From assembly GCA_947453295.1 (NCBI GenBank), contig CANGGD010000002.1:1-53636 (forward strand): a stretch of DNA of 53,636 nucleotides. The letters are read 5' to 3'. The position numbers and the translations under genes were made by a program. Source of the stretch: Chitinophagaceae bacterium (GTDB taxonomy: Bacteria > Bacteroidota > Bacteroidia > Chitinophagales > Chitinophagaceae). Positions 31,256 through 40,934 of the stretch are shown here, piece after piece. Within the stretch, counting starts at the first letter, position 1. Every line of letters starts with the position of its first letter. The notes below the pieces were generated by a model that saw only the letters and a program-made list of their open reading frames with translations, had not been told where the DNA came from and made no database searches.

Positions 31256-32032
31256 ATGTCAACGATTTTATTAGAAATTAAAAATGAAGTAGCGCTTATT
31301 ACCTTAAACAGGCCTGAAAAGTTTAATGCTTTCAATCGAGAAATGGCTTTATTACTTCAAAATAAATTAGACGAATGCGAAGACAATCCTGCCGTTCGAT
31401 GTGTTTATTTAACTGGTAATGGAAAAGCGTTTTGTGCAGGACAAGATTTAGGAGAAGTAACTGGAGATAATCCTGTTACATTTGATAAAATACTTGTAGA
31501 GCATTATAATCCAATTATTACAAGAATAAGAAAAATGAATAAGCCAGTAGTTTGTGCTGTAAACGGAGTTGCTGCTGGAGCAGGAGTTAATATTGCTTTA
31601 AGTTGCGATATTGTTGTTGCATCAGAAACAGCCTCTTTTGTTCAAGCGTTTTCAAAAATCGGTCTAATACCAGATTGCGGAGGAACTTATTTTCTACCAA
31701 GAATTATTGGAATGCAGAAAGCCACTGCTATTATGATGCTGGCAGATAAAGTATCCGCCGAAGAAGCAGAAAAAATGGGAATGATATATAAAGTTTTTTC
31801 AAAAGAAAATTTTTCTGAGGAGTCTGTTGCAATAGCTGTTTCTTTATCGCAAATGCCAACCAAAGCATTAGCATTTACAAAACAAGCCCTAAATGAATCT
31901 TTTAAAAACACCCTTGAAGCACAATTACAATTAGAAGACTCGTTACAATACAAAGCCGCTCATACAAAAGATTATAATGAAGGCGTGTCTGCTTTTTTAG
32001 AAAAAAGAAACCCTAATTTTAAAGGAGAATAA
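31256..32032 (+). CDS. paaG: Enoyl-CoA hydratase/isomerase (PaaG-like)
   Basis: Crotonase fold: GKAFCAGQDLGEV, VNGVAAGAGVNIALSCDIVVAS; position in paa operon. Confidence 0.88.
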   Translation: MSTILLEIKNEVALITLNRPEKFNAFNREMALLLQNKLDECEDNPAVRCVYLTGNGKAFCAGQDLGEVTGDNPVTFDKILVEHYNPIITRIRKMNKPVVCAVNGVAAGAGVNIALSCDIVVASETASFVQAFSKIGLIPDCGGTYFLPRIIGMQKATAIMMLADKVSAEEAEKMGMIYKVFSKENFSEESVAIAVSLSQMPTKALAFTKQALNESFKNTLEAQLQLEDSLQYKAAHTKDYNEGVSAFLEKRNPNFKGE

Positions 32033-32039
32033 TAAACAG

Positions 32040-32453
32040 ATGGAAATAAATCCAAACAGCGTAGTAGACCATATGATGAAACATGATTTGTTTAGTCAAT
32101 GGTTAGGAATTGAAATTATAGAAATTAAAGAAGGCTACAGCAAAATTAAAATGTTGGTAAGGCCAGAAATGATTAATGGATTAGGAATAGTTCATGGCGG
32201 GATAGCTTTTTCATTTGCAGACAGCGCATTTGCATTTGCTTGTAACAACAGAAATAATTTATCTGTTGCATTAGATACTTCAATTAATTTCTTGAAACCA
32301 GTACATGTGGGAGATGAGCTTATTGCTGAAGCAATTGAAATCCATAATGGAAAATCAACAGGGTTATATCATATTAATATTATAAATCAGGACTTGAAAT
32401 CTGTTGCCCTTTTTAAAGGAACTTGTTTTAGAACCAATAAAACGTTGATATAA
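32040..32453 (+). CDS. paaI: Hotdog-fold thioesterase (PaaI-like)
   Basis: MINGLGIVHGGIAFSFADSAFAFACNN...FLKPVHVGDELIAEA. Confidence 0.9.
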   Translation: MEINPNSVVDHMMKHDLFSQWLGIEIIEIKEGYSKIKMLVRPEMINGLGIVHGGIAFSFADSAFAFACNNRNNLSVALDTSINFLKPVHVGDELIAEAIEIHNGKSTGLYHINIINQDLKSVALFKGTCFRTNKTLI

Positions 32454-32456
32454 ATT

Positions 32457-33050
32457 ATGATCTATTCTTTTAAAAATATTATACCTGTAATTCATGAAAG
32501 CTCATTTGTTCATCCACAAGCTTGTGTAACTGGAAATGTAATTATTGGAAAAAATGTTTACATAGGTCCGAGCGCTTCCATTAGGGGAGACTGGGGGCAA
32601 ATTATTATTGAAGATGGTTGTAATATTCAAGAGAACACAACTATTCATATGTTTCCAGGCACTACAGTTATATTAAAAGAGGGGGCTCATATTGGTCACG
32701 GCGCTATTGTTCATGGAGCTATTATTGGAAAAAATTGTATGGTTGGCATGAATGCGGTAGTAATGGATAATGTAGAGCTGGGAGACGAATCAATTGTAGG
32801 AGCGCTTTCCTTTATTAAAGCCAATGAAATATTTGAACCAAGAAGCCTTATTGTAGGCAACCCTGCAAAAAAAATTAAAGAGGTTTCAGACGAAATGATA
32901 AAATGGAAAACTTCCGGAACAGAATTATATCAACAGTTATCAAATCAAATGCATGAGCATTCAAAAGCTTGTGAGCCTTTGAGAACCATTCCATCAAACA
33001 GAACAATTGAATATCCTAACTATAAAACCTGGAATCAAACGAAACAATAA
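32457..33050 (+). CDS. paaY: Gamma-carbonic anhydrase-like LbetaH protein (PaaY-like)
   Basis: Hexapeptide repeats: GNVIIGKNVYIGPSASIRGDWGQIIIEDGCNIQENTTIHMFPG...HIGHGAIVHGAIIGKNCMVGMNAVVMD. Confidence 0.85.
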   Translation: MIYSFKNIIPVIHESSFVHPQACVTGNVIIGKNVYIGPSASIRGDWGQIIIEDGCNIQENTTIHMFPGTTVILKEGAHIGHGAIVHGAIIGKNCMVGMNAVVMDNVELGDESIVGALSFIKANEIFEPRSLIVGNPAKKIKEVSDEMIKWKTSGTELYQQLSNQMHEHSKACEPLRTIPSNRTIEYPNYKTWNQTKQ

Positions 33051-33074
33051 AAAGTTTGGAAGGATTTCTAAAGC

Positions 33075-34289
33075 CTATCTTCTGCTGGCTATTAATAAAT
33101 TTAAGTCTGTGTATTTCAAATCAAATCTTTCGCTTAGGTAAAAATTGGTAAGACTTCCTTTAAATAAATAGATACCACTTCTTATATTCATCTTATGCCA
33201 AATTATATTTTCTATACCCCCGTCTTCACCAGTTTCTAATAGCAAAGGCATCAACACATTGCTAATTGCTTGAGAAGCGGTTCTTGCAAATCCGCTTGGA
33301 ATGTTTGGCACACAATAGTGTATAACATCATATTTTTTAAAAACAGGTTTTTCGTGAGAAGTTACCATACTTGTTTCGAAGCAACCTCCATGATCAATAC
33401 TAACATCTACAATTACCGAACCTGCACGCATGTTGCTTACCATTTCTTCTGAAACCACAACAGGAGTTCTGCCTAGAGCCCCGCTTAATGCGCCAATAGC
33501 AACATCACAACTTTTTAATTGTTTACTTAGTATTTTAGGTTCTAAAACAGAAGTCCACATTCTTACACCAATATTATTTTGTAATCTTTTGAGCCTGTAA
33601 ATACTATTATCAAAAACCTTTACACTAGCACCCATAGCCAACGCGGTTCTTGCTGCATATTCACCAACAATTCCAGCTCCAATAATAATTACCTTAGTTG
33701 GAGGAATTCCACTAATGCCTCCAACTAAAACACCCTTTCCATTATTTGCATTACTTAAATACTGGCCAGCAATTAGCATTACCGCACTGCCAGCAATTTC
33801 ACTCATGCTTCTAACAATTGGATTGTGACCACTATCATCTTTAAGGTTTTCAAAACTAATAGCAGAAACTTTTTTTTCCATCATTTTTTCCAAAATACTT
33901 TTCTTCATGATTGCCATGTGGATTGGAGAAATGATGTGTGTATTTGGATTTAATAGTTCACAATCTTCTTCGCTAACAGGAGCGCTCTTCACAATAATAT
34001 TGCACTTAAAAACGGATTGTTTATCGTAAACGATTTTGGCACCAGCTTCGCTATAATCTTTATCGCTATAATTTGAACCGTTTCCAGCATTTGATTCAAT
34101 ACAAACACGATGTCCGTTTGCAATTAAAACCCCTACTGCATCTGGAGTTAACGCAATTCTATTTTCATTAAATGAAGTTTCTTTTGGAATCCCAATAAGT
34201 AAAGACTCTCCCTTTGGTTTAATATCCAATTTTTCTTCGAGCGTTTCATAAGAAAAAGAGGAACTAATAATTGGTTTGGTTGTTGCCAT
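33075..34289 (-). CDS. ald: Alanine dehydrogenase
   Basis: LLIGIPKETSFNENRIALTPDAVGVLIANGH...VIIIGAGIVGEYAARTALAMGASVKVFDNS. Confidence 0.93.
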   Translation of the reverse strand: MATTKPIISSSFSYETLEEKLDIKPKGESLLIGIPKETSFNENRIALTPDAVGVLIANGHRVCIESNAGNGSNYSDKDYSEAGAKIVYDKQSVFKCNIIVKSAPVSEEDCELLNPNTHIISPIHMAIMKKSILEKMMEKKVSAISFENLKDDSGHNPIVRSMSEIAGSAVMLIAGQYLSNANNGKGVLVGGISGIPPTKVIIIGAGIVGEYAARTALAMGASVKVFDNSIYRLKRLQNNIGVRMWTSVLEPKILSKQLKSCDVAIGALSGALGRTPVVVSEEMVSNMRAGSVIVDVSIDHGGCFETSMVTSHEKPVFKKYDVIHYCVPNIPSGFARTASQAISNVLMPLLLETGEDGGIENIIWHKMNIRSGIYLFKGSLTNFYLSERFDLKYTDLNLLIASRR

Positions 34290-34332
34290 GTTTGTATTAA
34301 ATTGGATGAATGGGTTCGGAATGAATTTAAAT

Positions 34333-34746
34333 TTACAAAATTATTTTCAAGATTCTCTGATTTGTATCAACACTGGTAATATAACAATGAACAGTATTTT
34401 CAGGAAATAAATCTTCGGCACGCTCTGGCCACTCCACAAAACAATAATCTCCAGAATATAAACAATCTTCTACACCAGCCCCTTTCGCTTCGTCAATATT
34501 CTTTAATCTATATAAATCAATATGGTAGATGATTTCTGTAGACGCTAATTTATATTCATTAATAATAGAAAAGGTTGGACTACTGGCATTCTTAATAAGT
34601 CCTAGAGAAGAACAAATCGCATTGATAAAAGTTGTTTTACCTGCCCCCATTTCACCATGAAAAGCAACACACTTTCGATTGCCGATGATATTAATTAGTT
34701 GTACTGCTGCGTTTTTAATTTCTGATAGAGAATAATTCATATCCAT
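34333..34746 (-). CDS. tsaE: tRNA threonylcarbamoyladenosine biosynthesis ATPase TsaE
   Basis: FHGEMGAGKTTFINAICSSLG...SSPTFSIINEY...IYHIDLYRLKN...FVEWPERAEDLFP. Confidence 0.95.
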   Translation of the reverse strand: MDMNYSLSEIKNAAVQLINIIGNRKCVAFHGEMGAGKTTFINAICSSLGLIKNASSPTFSIINEYKLASTEIIYHIDLYRLKNIDEAKGAGVEDCLYSGDYCFVEWPERAEDLFPENTVHCYITSVDTNQRILKIIL

Positions 34747-34808
34747 ATCATAAAGATAATTTCATAATTAGTAATTATTCTACTATTTTAAATAGATATT
34801 TTTGTAAC

Positions 34809-36923
34809 ATGGAAAAAATAGATTGGAAAGTAGAAGGAATGAATTGCAGCAACTGTGCGTTAAGTATCAGTAAGTATTTAGAAAAAAACGGACTTAAAGA
34901 AATAAGAGTAAATCCTATTGATGGAAAAGTTCATTTCGTAAACGAACCCAACAAAGACATTGAACAAATAAAAAAAGGCATTAGTGATTTAGGATATAAG
35001 GTTTATTCAGACAAAAACACAGCTCCACAAAAAACAAAATTTCTTTCTACAATTAAGCAGCGATTATTTTTCACCATTCCCTTTACGGCAATTTTAATGT
35101 TGCACATGTTTCATGGCTGGTTAAATATTCATTGGATTGCAAATCCTTGGATTCAATTACTATTGAGTACTCCTGTTTTCATAATTGGGATTTTGTTTTT
35201 TGGAAAAAGTGCCTTTAAAAGTTTAATGAGCGGAGTGCCTAACATGAACGTATTGGTTGCCTTGGGGTCGACAATGGCCTATGTTTATAGCTTATTTGGT
35301 TTGTTTTATTTTCATAATGAAAAATATATATTTTTCGAAACCTCCGCTTCGATAATCACTTTAGTGTTGCTAGGAAATTATCTTGAAGAAAGAACGAAAG
35401 ACTCTACTCAAAAAGCATTGAAAGCATTAGTGAAATCTCAAAAAGTAATGGCCAACATGATAGCTTTTGATGCTGACCACAAAGAACAAATTTTTTCCAT
35501 TGAAAACACACAATTAAAAACGGGCGATTTAATTCTGATAAAGTCAGGAGAACAGGTGCCTATTGATTGTAAAATATTATGGGGAGAGGCTTCTGTAAAC
35601 GAAGCAATTATTACTGGGGAAAGCATTCCTGTATATAAATCACAAAAGGAATTTTTAATTGGCGGAAGTGTAATTGATAATGGAGTTGTGAAAGCACAAG
35701 TTACCGCCACTGGAGATCAAACCGTATTGTCGGGAATTATTTCAATGGTTGAGGCGGCTCAATCTGAAAAACCGCCAATGCAAAAACTGGCCGATAAAAT
35801 AAGCGCAGTTTTTGTACCTGTTGTTATTGGCATTGCGTTAATTACATTTTTAATAAATTATTTTTTCTTACACTCGCCATTTGATTCTTCTTTAATGAAC
35901 TCAATTGCTGTATTAGTAATTTCTTGTCCTTGTGCTATGGGCTTAGCCACTCCGGCAGCAATTTCAGTGGGGTTAGGAAGAGCTGCAAAAAAAGGAATTG
36001 TGTTTAGAAATGCATCTAGTTTAGAATCATTTAAAACCATTAAACAAATTGTATTTGACAAAACCGGAACGCTAACAACCGGACAATTTATGATACATAA
36101 GTTTGAATCAACAATCGATGAACAGCTATTTAAATCAATTGTATTTTCTCTGGAAAAATATTCTAATCATCCTATTGCAAATGCAATTGTAAAAGAATGG
36201 GCAGGAGTTAATTTTATTAAATGGAAAAAGGTGGAAGAGATAAAGGGCTTAGAAGTAAAAGGAGAAGATCAGGAAGGAAATGTTTTTGAAGTGGGTTCTC
36301 AAAAAATATGGAAAGAAAATCAAGAAAAAAGTGCACACAATATTTATGTATTAAAAAACCAACAATTAATTGGTTGGATTGATGTTAAAGATGAAATAAG
36401 AAAAGAAGCGGCATCTGTAATAGATTGGTTCAATAAAAACAAAATTGAAACAATTATGCTTACTGGTGATTTAAAAGAAAAAGCGGACGATGTGGCCAAC
36501 ACATTAAAAATAAAAACAGTTTTTGCAGAATTTACTCCTTCACAAAAATTGGAAAAAATGGCAGCCCTAAATGCTCAAATGCCTACAGCTATGGTTGGAG
36601 ATGGAATAAACGATGCGCCAGCATTGGCTAAAGCAACACTAGGTATATCTATTAGCGAAGCCTCTCAGCTTGCACTTCAACATGCAGATGTTGTGTTAAT
36701 GAATCAAGGATTAAAAAATTTACCAGAAGCACTTGGCTTAGGAAAGCATACTTTTATTACCATTAAACAAAATCTTATTTGGGCTTTTTCATATAATGTA
36801 GTTGCCATTCCAATTGCGGCAGCAGGATTACTAACACCTACTTTTTCATCCTTAATTATGGGATGCAGCGATGTGATGTTGGCAATTATCTCGTTAAGGT
36901 TATTTGTAAAAAAAGTTTTTTAA
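34809..36923 (+). CDS. copA: Copper-translocating P-type ATPase (CopA-like)
   Basis: HMA motif GMNCSNCALSI; CPCAMGLATP; DKTGTLTTG; GDGINDAPAL. Confidence 0.93.
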   Translation: MEKIDWKVEGMNCSNCALSISKYLEKNGLKEIRVNPIDGKVHFVNEPNKDIEQIKKGISDLGYKVYSDKNTAPQKTKFLSTIKQRLFFTIPFTAILMLHMFHGWLNIHWIANPWIQLLLSTPVFIIGILFFGKSAFKSLMSGVPNMNVLVALGSTMAYVYSLFGLFYFHNEKYIFFETSASIITLVLLGNYLEERTKDSTQKALKALVKSQKVMANMIAFDADHKEQIFSIENTQLKTGDLILIKSGEQVPIDCKILWGEASVNEAIITGESIPVYKSQKEFLIGGSVIDNGVVKAQVTATGDQTVLSGIISMVEAAQSEKPPMQKLADKISAVFVPVVIGIALITFLINYFFLHSPFDSSLMNSIAVLVISCPCAMGLATPAAISVGLGRAAKKGIVFRNASSLESFKTIKQIVFDKTGTLTTGQFMIHKFESTIDEQLFKSIVFSLEKYSNHPIANAIVKEWAGVNFIKWKKVEEIKGLEVKGEDQEGNVFEVGSQKIWKENQEKSAHNIYVLKNQQLIGWIDVKDEIRKEAASVIDWFNKNKIETIMLTGDLKEKADDVANTLKIKTVFAEFTPSQKLEKMAALNAQMPTAMVGDGINDAPALAKATLGISISEASQLALQHADVVLMNQGLKNLPEALGLGKHTFITIKQNLIWAFSYNVVAIPIAAAGLLTPTFSSLIMGCSDVMLAIISLRLFVKKVF

Positions 36924-36941
36924 ATATCACAATACTATTAG

Positions 36942-38864
36942 TTGGAATCAAGCAATACAATATTAAAAAAATACTGGGGTCATAATACATTTAGACCATT
37001 GCAAGAAGAAATTATTAATGCAGTAGTTGCAAAAAAAGATGTATTGGCACTATTACCAACGGGTGGCGGAAAGTCGATTTGTTTTCAAGTACCTGCTATG
37101 ATGATGGATGGTATTTGTTTAGTTATTACTCCTTTGATTGCTTTAATGAAAGATCAAGTAGAAAATTTAAAAAAGAGAGGAATAAACTCATTGGCAATTC
37201 ATACTGGGATGAATTTTTTTGAAGTAAAACAAACGCTACAAAACGCAGCTTATGGAAATTATAAGTTTTTATATTTATCTCCCGAAAGAGTAGAGACAAA
37301 ATTATTTAAAGAATATTTACCAGCTATAAATGTAAGCTTAATAGCTATTGATGAAGCTCATTGTATATCACAATGGGGTTATGATTTCAGGCCGTCCTAT
37401 TTAAAAATTGTAAACCTTAGAGAAGAGCTTCCAAATGTATCAATAATTGCACTAACGGCATCGGCTACTGCAGAAGTTCAAGAAGACATTTCCAAGCAAT
37501 TATTATTTTCTAAAAACAATGAAGTTTTTCAACAATCATTTGCAAGGCCGAACTTGTCTTATAGTGTTTTGGAGCCAGAATCAAAACAATCAAAGCTGAT
37601 TGAAATTCTAAAACAAAATCAAGGAACCTCAATTGTTTATTGTAAAAGCAGAAAACAAACACAACAAATAACAGAGTGGCTGATTCAAAATAAAATAAAT
37701 GCAGATTTTTATCATGCAGGACTATCTAATGAACAAAGGCAACTTAAACAAACGCAATGGATACAAAATAAAATAAGTACAATCGTTTGTACTAATGCTT
37801 TTGGAATGGGAATAGATAAACCAGATGTGCGAACTGTGGTTCATTATAATTTACCAGAAAGCTTAGAAAACTATTATCAAGAAGCAGGAAGAGCAGGAAG
37901 AGATGAACAAAAAGCAACAGCTATTTTATTTTATGAAAAGAAAGAGAAAGAAGCATTATATAACATAAATGAATTAAGATATCCGAATATCAAAAGTTTA
38001 AAAAAGCTCTATATAGATATCATGAATTATCTTCAAATGCCTGCTGGTTCGGGAGAAGGCATTTCAATAAACTTTGATATAGCTACTTTTTCAGAACAAT
38101 TTAAATTAAATATTCTGGAAGTAACCTATGGATTACAGGCTTTAATTCAAGAAGGTTTGTTTTATATTTCTGATGCCACATTTAAACCTTCAACAGTTGT
38201 TTTTAATGTTACAAAAGAAGACCTAAAAACATTTGAGGAAACCCATTCTCATTTAGAACCGATGATTAAATGTCTTTTAAGAAATTATGAAGGAATCTTC
38301 GACTATCCAAGTAGCATATACGAATCTTTATTAGTCAACCAACTAGGCGTTTCAATAGAAGGAGTAAAAAATCAATTATTAGAGTTAAATAAATATTCTA
38401 TAATTAAATACCAACTACAAGCCAATAAATCGCAGTTGTTAATATTGCAAAATAGAATGTATCAGGATGATTTTAAGTTTGATATACAACAAATAGAAAA
38501 AAGGAAAAAAAATCATTCGCAAAAAATAAAAGCAATTATTGAATATGCTGAACTAAAACAATCTTGCAGAGCAAAAACAATTGCCAATTATTTTAATGAT
38601 TCTAGTACAGAAAAATGTGGAGTGTGCGACAATTGTTTAACTTCAACATCATCAGCATTAAATAATAAAAATTTTGATGAAATTTCAAAATTAATTTTAA
38701 ATCTTTTGTCACTTCAAAATTTGAACATAATCGCAATAGAAAATTCATTACATCATATTTCAAAAGAAAAAATAAAAAAAACTATTGAATATTTATTAGC
38801 AGAAGAAAAGATATACGCAGATAAGAATGGTGTGTTTTTAAAAAATAAAGGGACCGAGATATAA
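36942..38864 (+). CDS. recQ: ATP-dependent DNA helicase RecQ
   Basis: LLPTGGGKSICFQVPAMM, AIDEAHCISQWGYDFRPSY, QEAGRAGRDEQKA; Zn cysteines CRAKTIANYFNDSSTEKCGVCDNC; TTG start. Confidence 0.96.
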   Translation: MESSNTILKKYWGHNTFRPLQEEIINAVVAKKDVLALLPTGGGKSICFQVPAMMMDGICLVITPLIALMKDQVENLKKRGINSLAIHTGMNFFEVKQTLQNAAYGNYKFLYLSPERVETKLFKEYLPAINVSLIAIDEAHCISQWGYDFRPSYLKIVNLREELPNVSIIALTASATAEVQEDISKQLLFSKNNEVFQQSFARPNLSYSVLEPESKQSKLIEILKQNQGTSIVYCKSRKQTQQITEWLIQNKINADFYHAGLSNEQRQLKQTQWIQNKISTIVCTNAFGMGIDKPDVRTVVHYNLPESLENYYQEAGRAGRDEQKATAILFYEKKEKEALYNINELRYPNIKSLKKLYIDIMNYLQMPAGSGEGISINFDIATFSEQFKLNILEVTYGLQALIQEGLFYISDATFKPSTVVFNVTKEDLKTFEETHSHLEPMIKCLLRNYEGIFDYPSSIYESLLVNQLGVSIEGVKNQLLELNKYSIIKYQLQANKSQLLILQNRMYQDDFKFDIQQIEKRKKNHSQKIKAIIEYAELKQSCRAKTIANYFNDSSTEKCGVCDNCLTSTSSALNNKNFDEISKLILNLLSLQNLNIIAIENSLHHISKEKIKKTIEYLLAEEKIYADKNGVFLKNKGTEI

Positions 38865-38906
38865 ATCTAGTCCCGTTTTAAAATCCAATATCCTATGAAA
38901 AACCAA
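38850..38906 (-). repeat. Copy A of a 57-nt two-copy hairpin element (putative sRNA/terminator family)
   Basis: GGGACCGAGATATAAATCTAGTCCCGTTTTAAAATCCAATATCCTATGAAAAACCAA; 51/57 identical to 43280-43336. Confidence 0.8.
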
Positions 38907-39123
38907 GACGAAGATAATTAAAGAAATGGCAAGAAAAAAAATCAATAGTTAAAAAATGTGATAGAAAATGTTTTTTAAAATGATTTAAAACAAATGTTGA
39001 AAAAAGAAGCATTATTATGCTTTTTCTTAAAAGATAATCAACAACCTTTAACAAAAGATTTGAGAAATAAAATTGTAATAAAAAAATTGAATGACTAATT
39101 TGTAATCATTAAAACATTTTAAC

Positions 39124-39819
39124 ATGGAAACAAAAACTAAAATCCTATTATGCGAAGACGACACAAATCTTGGTATGGTACTGAAAACTTATCTTGAATT
39201 AAATGATTATTTAGTCACATTAGAAAGAGACGGCAGATTGGGATTGGCTGCTTTTCAAAGAGAAAAATATGACATTTGTTTGTTAGATGTAATGATGCCA
39301 AACATGGACGGATTCACTGTTGCAGAGGCAATTAGAGATATTAATCCAGACGTTCCGCTGTTTTTTTTAAGTGCAAAAACAATGAAAGAAGATATTATAC
39401 AAGGCTATAAATTGGGCGCTGATGATTATATAACTAAACCATTTGATAGCGAGGTGTTATTGCATAAAATAAAAGCTATTCTTAAGAGAAATGAAGAATT
39501 ACACAAAGAAGAAGTAAATGCAGAATACGATTTAGGTAAATATCATTTTAATCCTAGATTAAGAGAATTAATAGTAAATGGAAAAACTCAAGTGTTGTCG
39601 CCTAAAGAAAATGATCTATTAAAAATGTTAGCGGATTTCAAAAACGATTTACTTACCAGGGAGTCTGCGTTAAAAAAAATATGGGGTAGCGATACTTATT
39701 TTAATGGAAGAAGCATGGACGTTTACATTGCAAAATTGAGAAAATATCTAAAAGAAGATGAAAAAATAGAAATTGTAAATATTCACGGCAACGGATTCAG
39801 ATTAGTAATCACTGAATAA
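39124..39819 (+). CDS. OmpR-family response regulator transcription factor
   Basis: Receiver domain ILLCEDDTNLG...LLDVMMPNMDG...LSAKTMKED...GADDYITKPF; winged helix ...LRKYLKEDEKIEIVNIHGNGFRLV. Confidence 0.95.
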   Translation: METKTKILLCEDDTNLGMVLKTYLELNDYLVTLERDGRLGLAAFQREKYDICLLDVMMPNMDGFTVAEAIRDINPDVPLFFLSAKTMKEDIIQGYKLGADDYITKPFDSEVLLHKIKAILKRNEELHKEEVNAEYDLGKYHFNPRLRELIVNGKTQVLSPKENDLLKMLADFKNDLLTRESALKKIWGSDTYFNGRSMDVYIAKLRKYLKEDEKIEIVNIHGNGFRLVITE

Positions 39820-39824
39820 CAATA

Positions 39825-40862
39825 TTAACTACCAAATAAATCATTCATTGTGCCGCCTTTGTGCGGCACTTTTCCTAAATGCCTATAAGCTTTTTCAGTT
39901 GCCTCCCTTCCTCTAGGCGTTCTCATTATAAAGCCCTCTTGTATTAAGAATGGCTCATACACTTCTTCAAGTGTTCCTGTTTCTTCACCAACAGCAGTAG
40001 CAATTGTTGTAATTCCAACAGGTCCGCCTTTAAACTTTTCAATAATTGTACTTAAAATCCTGTTGTCCATTTCATCTAAACCATGCTCATCAACATTTAA
40101 AGCTTTTAAAGAATGTTTTGTTATTTCTAAATCAACAACTCCGGTACCTAATACCTGTGCAAAGTCTCTCACTCTTCTCAATAACCCGTTTGCAATTCTT
40201 GGAGTCCCTCTGCTTCTTCTGGCGATTTCTGCAGCAGCCTCTCCTTTGATTTTAGTTTGTAAAATTCCGGCGCTTCTTAATAAAATATTTTTTAGTGTTT
40301 CAGCATCATAATATTCTAATCTTGATTTTATGCCAAATCTTGAAAGCAAAGGAGCTGTTAGTAATCCACTTCTTGTGGTTGCGCCAATAAGCGTGAAGGG
40401 ATTTAGTGAAAGTTGAACACTTCGCGCATTGGGCCCGCTATCAATCATGATATCAATTTTGAAATCCTCCATTGCCGCATAAAGATACTCTTCTACAACT
40501 GTGCTTAAACGGTGTATTTCATCAATAAACAATACATCATTTGTTTCTAAATTAGTTAAGAGGCCGGCTAAATCTCCTGGCTTTTCAATAACTGGTCCGG
40601 ATGTTTCTTTAATATTCACACCCATTTCATTAGCAACGATTCTTGATAAGGTTGTTTTACCTAAACCCGGAGGTCCATGAAATAAAACATGATCTAATGC
40701 CTCCCCTCTTAATTTGGCAGCTTTTATAAAAATTGTGATGTTTTCTATAATTTGTCCCTGACCACTAAAGTCATTGATAAATCCAGGACGAATATTGTTT
40801 TCAAATTCCTTATCTGGGGCGTGTAAAATTTCCTTTCCGATATTTTGATTCTCTTTGGACAT
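39825..40862 (-). CDS. ruvB: Holliday junction branch migration DNA helicase RuvB
   Basis: [68 protein letters not shown]. Confidence 0.97.
   Translation of the reverse strand: MSKENQNIGKEILHAPDKEFENNIRPGFINDFSGQGQIIENITIFIKAAKLRGEALDHVLFHGPPGLGKTTLSRIVANEMGVNIKETSGPVIEKPGDLAGLLTNLETNDVLFIDEIHRLSTVVEEYLYAAMEDFKIDIMIDSGPNARSVQLSLNPFTLIGATTRSGLLTAPLLSRFGIKSRLEYYDAETLKNILLRSAGILQTKIKGEAAAEIARRSRGTPRIANGLLRRVRDFAQVLGTGVVDLEITKHSLKALNVDEHGLDEMDNRILSTIIEKFKGGPVGITTIATAVGEETGTLEEVYEPFLIQEGFIMRTPRGREATEKAYRHLGKVPHKGGTMNDLFGS
39850..39873 (+). terminator. Terminator of the response-regulator gene embedded in the 3' end of ruvB
   Basis: GTGCCGC-CTTTGT-GCGGCAC followed by TTTT on the + strand. Confidence 0.55.
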
Positions 40863-40934
40863 TTGTATTTTTCTAAGCTATGAAGTTACAAATTAATAGA
40901 GTGAGAATAATTCAATTATGAAAATAGCAGTAAA

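Noticed and set aside
38895-38921. Possible micro-ORF ATGAAAAACCAAGACGAAGATAATTAA in repeat copy A (MKNQ... also in copy B)
   Set aside because: Similarity ends after MKNQ and the rest diverges; the conserved unit makes more sense as a minus-strand structured element.
39004-39025. AT-rich hairpin AAGAAGCAT-TATT-ATGCTTTTT
   Set aside because: Weak stem with few GC pairs and a GU wobble; may be a terminator but not supportable alone.
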